NCBI GenBank assembly: GCA_050178015.1
Contig: JBFXGM010000014.1
Coordinates: 48,709 to 112,708 of the forward strand
Source of the DNA: Gaoshiqia sp050178015
Lineage (GTDB): Bacteria; Bacteroidota; Bacteroidia; Bacteroidales; Prolixibacteraceae
Length of the DNA: 64,000 nt
Direction of reading: 5' to 3'
How positions within the stretch are numbered: the first letter of the stretch is position 1; each line of letters opens with the position of its first letter. The position numbers and the translations under genes are program-made. The notes under the pieces were generated by a model. The model was not told the DNA's origin and did not search any database. It was given only the letters and a program-made list of their open reading frames with translations. Positions 57,701 through 62,560 of this stretch are shown here, piece by piece.

Positions 57701-57924
57701 ATAAAATCGATGGCCCCGCCGTAGCCTTGTCCGCACTTGAAACATTTGGCCATGTCCTTAGCCGTGTCGATAATCAGCCCTTGTTTTTTCTTTTCGTCCA
57801 GGTGCCCGCAGGCAGGGCATTTGATCACAACCTTATTTTGCCCGTATGCTTTTTTTGCGCCGGTTACAAAATCTTCGATTTTCGAAAGGTCTTTTATTTT
57901 CTGTATCGTTGTTTCGGGGATCAT
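54739..57924 (-). CDS. Primase-helicase (CHC2 zinc finger, TOPRIM, SF3 helicase)
   Basis: This 1061-residue replication protein has a CHC2-type zinc-binding start (CPACGHLDEKK and CFKCGQGYGG). A low-complexity Ser/Pro/Gln linker follows (about residues 100-150). The TOPRIM core has LFIQEGEKKAEKASKHG and VVFLLDSDW. Near residue 755 there is a superfamily-3-like helicase with Walker A SNGRSGKSLVG, Walker B VFFDDV, and motif C LVTTNHAING. A C-terminal winged-helix-like part ends the protein. It would unwind and prime the element's DNA. This fused design is usual in integrated phages and plasmids of Bacteroidetes. Confidence 0.92.
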   Translation of the reverse strand: MIPETTIQKIKDLSKIEDFVTGAKKAYGQNKVVIKCPACGHLDEKKKQGLIIDTAKDMAKCFKCGQGYGGAIDFIMKTENLPYPDALRHIAKEKGIFVEEEASPSPSKGGEKKTARKKTNGKPSQQSAASTQEPAASSQQPEPSPKPHQIKTFCDTQLEESGLTYDDVRLETADDDGTARFVTPFIQGTRDQYGQIIERRGDDMLIRYYDLEGRPVMYKPEKSTIMRPLIRVRWQNPAAHIGRDGWPIKYQSPAGSGSHVYIPERVRQLYKQARPIQRLFIQEGEKKAEKASKHGVYSLGIMGINNLGSKKRLPDEVQFVIQRCQVREVVFLLDSDWMNLSDELKNGQAVDSRPRQFFAAVRNYKDYLRTLANLGHPVEIYFGYIRPGEANEKGVDDLLIGSLSGREDELKEDVEFAVNEKSGAGKFIQLHKITMLPDSKIADFWLLNDAEAFAKYHKARLKDLKEFKLKGYLRRFNEKGQLEMAQQLLPEEEFWDEETKEDRQGNTRKQLTFNYVNAMVFLQNRGFWRYQMRSGARELIRIDGRVISIIDHTEVKDFVKDFCREVKRNDVLNMLMRGGPQYLGPEKLTNLDLNYPTIERATADRQCLFFEDKIWEITADGVKEINYGQFSEYIWTEKIIRHKVSAIPGFLDVTPMTDELRPRLPEGFDEVENGEFFIDYSEAAEKSHFLQFLRNASNFHWRKDKGIDKADVTLDEMMLDARHLVNKLTLIGYLLHDYKDDNELKAAIAMDGKISEVGASNGRSGKSLVGVAVSHIIPQVIIDGKSKKLDDDNFRYHEVTEKTKNVFFDDVRANFDFESLFQVITGGMTVNQKSGLRFTLRKDETPKVLVTTNHAINGTGSSFQDRQAFMVFSDFYNDHHKPVHDFNIAFFSEWDTDQWNLFFNLMAHCLVMYFRSKQNGWSGTQRLGIVPPPMEDVEKRKLRQIMGENFLTWADAYFDWDERTKTGNINREHIRKDLYDLFLAENPQERKYCLAHRFKEKIVAFCHYKGYDLNPVKRNELGLDREEFKRLHPDRSFIGDVHKTGGREFFTLANGDFNEVM

Positions 57925-58124
57925 AATTTCACGTTGTAGTATTTCACAATCAGTTTAGCAAGGTCTTTCCGGTGGTCCACAATTTCGATTTGCAGTTGCT
58001 GTACTTCCGGCTGAATGTCGGTTTTTTGGCCAGCCCACCGGCGGGCTTTCAGTTCGCGAAGGCGTATTTTTGCGCCGTGCAGTTCGCGTTCTTTGTGTGC
58101 TATTTTGTTGAGTAAATCATCCAT
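57921..58124 (-). CDS. Short coiled-coil protein
   Basis: The 67-residue protein reads MDDLLNKIAHKERELHGAKI and continues as a coiled coil with Arg/Lys-rich RELKARRWAGQKTD. It overlaps the primase-helicase gene start by 4 bp, so it is coupled to it. Confidence 0.68.
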   Translation of the reverse strand: MDDLLNKIAHKERELHGAKIRLRELKARRWAGQKTDIQPEVQQLQIEIVDHRKDLAKLIVKYYNVKL

Positions 58125-58140
58125 AAAATCGGTTTTTTGA

Positions 58141-58174
58141 AAAGGCCGGGCATGTTTGGGGCAGCCCGGCCTTT
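58141..58174 (-). terminator. Hairpin terminator
   Basis: AAAGGCCGGGC pairs with GCCCGGCCTTT over a 12-base loop. On the minus strand TTTTCAAAAAACC follows, so the T-run is short. A second hairpin, TATCCG...CGGATA, lies at 58195-58215. They separate the early genes on the right from the primase group. Confidence 0.7.
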
Positions 58175-58232
58175 GGGGTTAGGGCATATCTGACTATCCG
58201 GCCTCTGCGCGGATAGGGACTAGCTGGATGGA

Positions 58233-58496
58233 TTATTGCTGATTAATTTCTTTGATCAGTTGGTCGATGTCGTTGGTAAACTTTTCAGCCTGGGCGTCGA
58301 TCGTTGCCAGGACGCGGGATTCGTATTCATCGGCCAGCTCAATGGCTTTGGCGAATAGTTCTTTCGTGGCTTTGTCGCGGACAAGTAGTTTAGCCAGTCC
58401 TTCCGTGATAAAATGCCCGTTGGTATTGTGTTCTACTTGTGCCATTACTCCGTTTCCAAAGCCGGTACGGGCTATTTCAATTCTTAAATACTCCAT
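58233..58496 (-). CDS. Small protein of unknown function
   Basis: The 87-residue protein starts MEYLRIEIARTGFGNGVMAQ and has a helical end (ANRIDAQAEKF-like LATIDAQAEKFTNDIDQLIK). The start at 58496 matches the end of the upstream 50-residue gene; the longer frame would overlap it. No family is recognised. Confidence 0.68.
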   Translation of the reverse strand: MEYLRIEIARTGFGNGVMAQVEHNTNGHFITEGLAKLLVRDKATKELFAKAIELADEYESRVLATIDAQAEKFTNDIDQLIKEINQQ

Positions 58497-58500
58497 GGGT

Positions 58501-58653
58501 TTAAAATTTTGATTGGTTGATTTTTTGTTGATTGTCGTTGCGTACTGCCCTGGCAATGATCCTGAGCGAACAGGCAAAAAAGACGGCGACCGTTGCCAGG
58601 GAAAGCACAATTTCAAAAAGCTGCATGTCGCCTATGTGCTTGTTCCAGTTCAT
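58501..58653 (-). CDS. 50-residue one-helix membrane peptide
   Basis: The peptide starts MNWNKHIGDMQLFEIVLSLA and has one membrane helix (EIVLSLATVAVFFACSLRII) with a basic tail. It overlaps the 66-residue gene by 4 bp. Its role is unknown. Confidence 0.62.
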   Translation of the reverse strand: MNWNKHIGDMQLFEIVLSLATVAVFFACSLRIIARAVRNDNQQKINQSKF

Positions 58654-58850
58654 GAGGGGATGATTTTCAGTTGGTCTAAAATACTGGTGTAGGGGTGCCC
58701 GGTGTAGGCGGCGGCATCGGCTACGGCCTGATGCAGTTCGGCCAGTATTTCGTCGGACGGGAACAGTACCATTACCGGGCGTTCAGGGCTGCGAGATGAT
58801 TTCTTTTGCTCGATGTAGTCCCTGATAGAACATTTCTGTTTGCTTGTCAT
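58650..58850 (-). CDS. Small protein of unknown function
   Basis: The 66-residue protein starts MTSKQKCSIRDYIEQKKSSR and has PVMVLFPSDEILAELHQAVA. It overlaps its downstream neighbour by 4 bp and the upstream 93-residue frame by 68 bp. That frame overlap is long, so one start may be wrong. Confidence 0.6.
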   Translation of the reverse strand: MTSKQKCSIRDYIEQKKSSRSPERPVMVLFPSDEILAELHQAVADAAAYTGHPYTSILDQLKIIPS

Positions 58851-59064
58851 ACGCTTGATTGGTTGGGATTAATACTTGAATGATTTCGGCCTTGCGGGCA
58901 AAGAAAGCGGCAAAAAGCCTGTCGGACTGGTAGCCGTGGTAATCGATCAGCCGTTTCAGTTCCAGGGTTGGCTGCCTAAGCTCTGGCGTATAGCCGTGCC
59001 TACACAGGTGCAACCGCTGGTTGATCAGCTTGATGAGCCACTGCCGGTAAGTTTTCCAGAACAT
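58783..59064 (-). CDS. Basic protein of unknown function
   Basis: The 93-residue protein (start MFWKTYRQWLIKLINQRLHL; an ATG 33 bp further up is possible) has a basic helical body including LELKRLIDYHGYQSDRLFAA. It overlaps the 77-residue gene by about 65 bp in another frame. Composition of both frames looks coding, so a later unusual start is likely here. Confidence 0.55.
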   Translation of the reverse strand: MFWKTYRQWLIKLINQRLHLCRHGYTPELRQPTLELKRLIDYHGYQSDRLFAAFFARKAEIIQVLIPTNQAYDKQTEMFYQGLHRAKEIISQP

Positions 59065-59233
59065 GGGCCAGTTGTTTGGTGGTTTCTTCCAGCGCACGGT
59101 ATTCGCTTAACTCAAACGACAGGGAGAGGGGGCGGGGCATTTCGAAACAGTGTTTTTCGCTGTTCAGCTGCAACCCGGCCAGTACCTGGCTGGCCAGTTC
59201 GTGCAGGATGATGGTTTGCTCGGGGGTAAACAT
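59000..59233 (-). CDS. Helical protein of unknown function
   Basis: The 77-residue protein starts MFTPEQTIILHELASQVLAG and has a helical YRALEETTKQLAHVLENLPA segment. It lies 2 bp after the 90-residue gene. The family is unknown. Confidence 0.62.
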   Translation of the reverse strand: MFTPEQTIILHELASQVLAGLQLNSEKHCFEMPRPLSLSFELSEYRALEETTKQLAHVLENLPAVAHQADQPAVAPV

Positions 59234-59235
59234 GG

Positions 59236-59508
59236 CTAAATTGATTTTTGGATGATGTCAACAGCCTTTTGGTAGGCGGCTTTAAATTCGGCTTCGGTAA
59301 TTTCTACAAGCCCAAACCGATTATATATTTCTTTAGATTTGCTGATTGCGTCATCAAATGTTTTATACGAAGATCTACTTTCAATACATATTGACGCATT
59401 AGGCATTTCTTCATCAAATTCAATGGTTAAACAGTCAAATTCTGCCTCATTTAGCTTTTTATACCTGAAATAATGATAATCAGGAACTTTGAAATATACT
59501 TTTTCCAT
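59236..59508 (-). CDS. Protein of unknown function (paralogue pair, copy A)
   Basis: The 90-residue protein ends with LVEITEAEFKAAYQKAVDII, then QKSI. The neighbour at 59511 ends MVEITAAEFNAAYQKADEII, then QKSF. The N-terminal halves differ. They look like diverged tandem copies joined by a 2-bp gap. Confidence 0.7.
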   Translation of the reverse strand: MEKVYFKVPDYHYFRYKKLNEAEFDCLTIEFDEEMPNASICIESRSSYKTFDDAISKSKEIYNRFGLVEITEAEFKAAYQKAVDIIQKSI

Positions 59509-59510
59509 AA

Positions 59511-59786
59511 CTAAAATGATTTTTGGATGATTTCATCGGCCTTTTGATAGGCGGCATTAAATTCGGCTGCGGTAATTTCGACCATGCCAGAATCTTCGCG
59601 CATCTGTTGCTTAATCGATTGCAGTTCTTCTTCGAATGTGTCATTGATTAAAGAGACTTTTTCAAGCCGACGATCAATATCAACCCAACCGTCACTCAGA
59701 TAGATTACTGTTGTTCTGATAATTGCGCCATCTGATTCTTTTGCTAAAAATTTGCTATCTGAATCTCTGTAAAATGCTTTTTTCAT
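59511..59786 (-). CDS. Protein of unknown function (paralogue pair, copy B)
   Basis: The 91-residue protein starts MKKAFYRDSDSKFLAKESDG and shares its C-terminal 24 residues with copy A at 59236-59508. There is no membrane helix. Its role is unknown. Confidence 0.7.
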   Translation of the reverse strand: MKKAFYRDSDSKFLAKESDGAIIRTTVIYLSDGWVDIDRRLEKVSLINDTFEEELQSIKQQMREDSGMVEITAAEFNAAYQKADEIIQKSF

Positions 59787-59797
59787 TGTTTTGTAGT

Positions 59798-59896
59798 TTA
59801 TAGTTCAACACCAAGTGATTTCAGTTTTTCGCGCATTAAGTTTATCAGCATGTCGTCCGTGAGGAAATAGCCTTGCGGGGTTTTTATGGATGTCAT
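59798..59896 (-). CDS. 32-residue peptide
   Basis: A short frame reads MTSIKTPQGYFLTDDMLINL and then MREKLKSLGVEL. It overlaps the stop of the KilA-N gene by 4 bp, a coupling seen throughout this element. No function is assigned. Confidence 0.6.
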   Translation of the reverse strand: MTSIKTPQGYFLTDDMLINLMREKLKSLGVEL

Positions 59897-60450
59897 GCTT
59901 TACCTCCTTCCAGTTCCATAAATTCAAACTCCATTTGCCGTACCTGTTGGCGGATTACTTGTATCCGTTTGTTGTCAACGGCTTTTTCCTGCTGTTCGAG
60001 TTCGAAATATTCCTGCAACTCGGGGTATTGCGCCAGTAGTTCTTCTTTTTTGCGCCGCTTTTTGGCTTTCAGGCTTATCTTTTGCCTGATGGCTTCGCGC
60101 TGTTCGCGGGCAAAGTGGTTCAGTATTTTGTCGATGGTGACGAATACCCATAGTTCAAACATGGGGTCGAGCCATGCAGCAAATTTCAGTGCTAAAATCC
60201 GGTGCATCCAAGTGCCTGAATTTTTCTTTGAGATGATTAAATCTTCCTTTTTCCTGATCCCAATAAGTGAGGAATCCTCACTTATTAAACAAGCTTCGAT
60301 AAACTTATTTGTGCTTTCCAGCTTGTTAAAATCTTTCATTTCTTTTCCGAATGCTTTTGCCATTTGAGTGGCATTTACCATTACATCTTCATTGACTGAT
60401 GGCAAAAAATCAACCTCCTGGTTGTTGTAAATGAATTTGACGACTTTCAT
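59893..60450 (-). CDS. KilA-N domain protein
   Basis: The 185-residue protein has a KilA-N DNA-binding domain (VMVNATQMAKAFGKEMKDF, then IISKKNSGTWMHRILALKFA and FELWVFVTIDKILN). A coiled C-terminal half follows (KKRRKKEELLAQYPELQEYF). Such proteins act as antirepressors or regulators in phages. It is downstream of the Cro-like gene in the early leftward operon. Confidence 0.93.
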   Translation of the reverse strand: MKVVKFIYNNQEVDFLPSVNEDVMVNATQMAKAFGKEMKDFNKLESTNKFIEACLISEDSSLIGIRKKEDLIISKKNSGTWMHRILALKFAAWLDPMFELWVFVTIDKILNHFAREQREAIRQKISLKAKKRRKKEELLAQYPELQEYFELEQQEKAVDNKRIQVIRQQVRQMEFEFMELEGGKA

Positions 60451-60469
60451 TTTGTTCAGTTTTTAAGGT

Positions 60470-60703
60470 TTAATCTTCGGTTTCCGGGAACAATACGTCC
60501 ATAGGCTGGCCCATTTCCAGGGCAATCAGTTTTTGAGCAGGTTTAGGTATGCGATGGCGTTTCATCCAGCTATACCAAGTAGGCGGTTCAATCAGGCAGG
60601 CTTTAATTATCCGCTTGCGGAAAACCTGCCGGTCATCTTGTGATAGTGATTCGTAATAATCAAAGAATTTTTTCATTGCACTTTGTGTTATTTTATTTTG
60701 CAT
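60470..60703 (-). CDS. Cro-like helix-turn-helix protein
   Basis: The 77-residue protein has a DNA-binding core (ACLIEPPTWYSWMKRHRIPK) and ends MGQPMDVLFPETED. This form (IPPTWYxWxxRxxIPKPA) is usual for Cro-position proteins of Bacteroidetes phages. It is divergent from the repressor, across a 125-bp operator region. Confidence 0.82.
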   Translation of the reverse strand: MQNKITQSAMKKFFDYYESLSQDDRQVFRKRIIKACLIEPPTWYSWMKRHRIPKPAQKLIALEMGQPMDVLFPETED

Positions 60704-60828
60704 GATGCAATGTTAGAATAAAATATTGCAATATGCAATAGTTAATCATGAAAAAAATATCTAATGTGGTATATTTTGGACTACATTTTGCAATATGGTA
60801 CTGATATTCATTTATATACCTTTCAGGT
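60704..60828. promoter_or_regulatory. Lysis-lysogeny operator region
   Basis: The 125-bp gap between the divergent Cro-like and repressor genes holds a perfect palindrome ATATTGCAATAT (60723-60734). Half sites are TGCAAT at 60706 and 60734, and TTGCAATAT at 60788-60796. A TATATTTTGG stretch near 60770 may be the promoter for the repressor. The repeated TTGCAAT core is a likely operator. Confidence 0.6.
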
Positions 60829-61200
60829 ATGGAAAAGAAAAAAGAGCGCAACAAGCTTCCTGAAACCGAAAAAATCCTTCAGAACATCATTTCCATACGG
60901 AAAGAGAGGGGTTTGTCACAGGAAAATATTGCAGAATCAATGGGGATGAAACAATCCGGCTATTCCTTGATTGAAAGCGGAGAGCGCATTCTTACAGTAG
61001 ATCGACTATACCAAATTGCAATAGCGATGAATATTCCTGTAATTAAAATCATTGAGCCATCGCTCAATGTAGAAGATATTGCAAAAAAGGATGCGGAACC
61101 CATAGAAGCAGTATTGCAGATTAAGTTGCGAAGCGATAAACGAAACCAAGTGTTAAGCCTGGTTTTAGGTGAAAACTGTCTGGAAATACTAAATAAATAA
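60829..61200 (+). CDS. XRE-family repressor
   Basis: The 123-residue protein has an N-terminal helix-turn-helix (IRKERGLSQENIAESMGMKQ, then SGYSLIESGERILTVDRLYQ) and an acidic C-terminal dimerisation-like part. It should be the prophage repressor. It lies opposite the Cro-like gene and heads a rightward set of three genes before attR. Confidence 0.92.
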   Translation: MEKKKERNKLPETEKILQNIISIRKERGLSQENIAESMGMKQSGYSLIESGERILTVDRLYQIAIAMNIPVIKIIEPSLNVEDIAKKDAEPIEAVLQIKLRSDKRNQVLSLVLGENCLEILNK

Positions 61201-61202
61201 AA

Positions 61203-61559
61203 ATGGGAAACATTGTCAATTTCTTAACAAGCAACAAATTCCAAGAAGTTCAAAAAACTGAGCACTTAAAAAGAAAATTTAAACGTGGACCATACACTAT
61301 CATTTATGAAGACAATAATGAGCTTTCAATACATGGACCATTATTAAATAGAAAATCTGTCACCGCTAATGATGTCATAGCGTTAGTTTCATATTTAAGG
61401 CTTTCATCCAGCCATAAAAGTTCATTGAGAAATAAGCGTTTTGACATTTTGACTTATTACTCAATTTTAAAAGAAAAATATGCTGAAAACTTATCAGATA
61501 TAGATAAGGCATTTGTAGATAGTTACGAAGAATGTTACCGGGAATACTTAAAAAGTTAG
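61203..61559 (+). CDS. Protein of unknown function next to repressor
   Basis: The 118-residue AT-rich gene encodes a basic protein starting MGNIVNFLTSNKFQEVQKTE. The second half has helices (FDILTYYSILKEKYAENLSD). It follows the repressor by 2 bp. Its AT content is higher than that of its neighbours, hinting at a separate origin. Confidence 0.7.
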   Translation: MGNIVNFLTSNKFQEVQKTEHLKRKFKRGPYTIIYEDNNELSIHGPLLNRKSVTANDVIALVSYLRLSSSHKSSLRNKRFDILTYYSILKEKYAENLSDIDKAFVDSYEECYREYLKS

Positions 61560-61562
61560 CCC

Positions 61563-61832
61563 ATGACCCTCCAACAAGCCATTAACACTCAGTTAAAAGC
61601 CAGGAAGAAAACCGTAGCCCAGATGGTTAAGTACGTGGGCATGTCAACGGTAAATTACAGCAAGATGATAAAAGAAAACCGGCTGGCTTTTGAGTATGTC
61701 GAGAAAATTGCCCAGTTCCTGGACATGCCACTCCCGGAACTACTGTTGCCGGTTTATTACAATAAAAACGAGGCTGCAATAATAGGCGGCATCATCGGCG
61801 AAGTACGCAGTAAAATCAACGCCATCGGGTAG
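61563..61832 (+). CDS. Small XRE-like helix-turn-helix protein
   Basis: The 89-residue protein has TVAQMVKYVGMSTVNYSKMI, then RLAFEYVEKIAQFLDMPLPE, which is a helix-turn-helix followed by an XRE-like helix. It is the last gene before attR, at the place where a directionality factor or second regulator is often found. Confidence 0.75.
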   Translation: MTLQQAINTQLKARKKTVAQMVKYVGMSTVNYSKMIKENRLAFEYVEKIAQFLDMPLPELLLPVYYNKNEAAIIGGIIGEVRSKINAIG

Positions 61833-61837
61833 CCCCG

Positions 61838-61857
61838 GATTCAAAACCCATTCAAAA
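61838..61857 (+). repeat. ATTCAAAA repeats, possible integrase arm sites (right)
   Basis: GATTCAAAA (61838) and CATTCAAAA (61849) lie 60-80 bp inside attR and match the 9-mers near attL. Confidence 0.45.
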
Positions 61858-61917
61858 AATAAATCCAAAACGTTCTAATAAGTTGATTTTATGCGCTTTA
61901 TACTTGTTAGCTTTAAA

Positions 61918-61965
61918 CTTGTCGGGTTCACCAGGGGTTAACAGTAAAATGTTAACCCCTTTTTT
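61918..61965 (+). repeat. attR: right 48-bp direct repeat
   Basis: This is identical to 28281-28328: part of the tRNA T stem, acceptor strand, CCA, then the GGGGTTAAC/GTTAACCCC terminator and T-run. No tRNA 5' part is present here, so only the left copy makes a working tRNA. Confidence 0.97.
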
Positions 61966-62057
61966 TATAGCTTCGGGCGAAGACGATCTGTTGGAAATTG
62001 GATCACTTGAAAATTTCGTTTATCCCATTATCTTTATTGTCGTTTAATGCCGATTTA

Positions 62058-62480
62058 ATGGATAAGCTTTGGTTGTTCTCCTACGGGACTCTTTCTGATC
62101 CTGAATATATACATCTTTTGTTAAGGCGATTGCCGGTGTACACCGAAGCGGTGTTGCCCGGATACGGATTGTTGATCCACCCGGCAAATGGCTATCTGTT
62201 TGTTGCTCCGAGCTTTGGTAATGAAGTGGCAGGGATGCTGTTTGAAATTACGGCCTCTGAGTTGCTATTGCTTGATTTATGGGAGGAAGTTCCGCTGTAC
62301 GAGCGCGAGCAGGTATCGGTGCGAACGATCGCCGGAGAATTCCGTGAAGCGTATGTTTATGTACAGAAACATACAAAAGGACTACCATTCTCCCTTCAAC
62401 AGGAAAAAAACAGGCAACTCATTTTGCAGGAGATTGACGATTTTCTGGAGTCTGTCCGTCGGCGTGGGTTCGGGCGCTAG
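62058..62480 (+). CDS. Gamma-glutamylcyclotransferase-like (AIG2/GGCT) protein
   Basis: The 140-residue protein starts MDKLWLFSYGTLSDPEYIHL. It has the GGCT fold signature YGTL and the Glu of AGMLFEITASELLLLDLWEE, and TIAGEFREAYVYV. Family members open gamma-glutamyl groups or related amides. The start at 62058 puts YGTL near residue 10 as in the family. It is the first host gene after the element. Confidence 0.85.
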   Translation: MDKLWLFSYGTLSDPEYIHLLLRRLPVYTEAVLPGYGLLIHPANGYLFVAPSFGNEVAGMLFEITASELLLLDLWEEVPLYEREQVSVRTIAGEFREAYVYVQKHTKGLPFSLQQEKNRQLILQEIDDFLESVRRRGFGR

Positions 62481-62511
62481 TTTTCAACTGATTTTTTGAT
62501 TGATAAAAACT

Positions 62512-62539
62512 AAAAAACCCTCCGGCTTGGGAGGGTTTT
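62512..62539. terminator. Bidirectional terminator
   Basis: AACCCTCC pairs with GGAGGGTT, with A- and T-runs on both sides. It separates the convergent cyclotransferase-like gene and pfp. Confidence 0.88.
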
Positions 62540-62560
62540 GCAGTTAATATCAGGTCGCAA

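Larger units (their letters stand above)
28281..61965. mobile_element. Integrated prophage-like element carrying a DGR (tRNA-Arg site)
   Basis: The element is about 33.6 kb from repeat to repeat. Seen directly are 48-bp att repeats, an adjacent tyrosine recombinase, and a repressor / Cro-like / KilA-N switch at the far end. Nearly all other genes point left in tight overlapping operons. Also visible are a reverse transcriptase cassette, a primase-helicase, a P-loop ATPase, a transglycosylase, and a run of one-helix proteins. No terminase, portal, tail or conjugation gene is recognisable. The best reading is a temperate, tailless, membrane-containing virus; an integrative plasmid is the alternative. 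It appears intact, since both att sites and the integrase are present. Confidence 0.93.

Noticed and set aside
28281..61965. Tailed phage (Caudovirales) or conjugative transposon
   Set aside because: No terminase, portal, tail or Tra/Mob gene can be recognised. Absence in my reading is not proof, so I keep the tailless reading as inference.
61998..62057. 20-codon N-terminal extension of the cyclotransferase-like gene
   Set aside because: Family members begin with a short segment before YGTL; the extension adds a poorly coding stretch, so I start at 62058.
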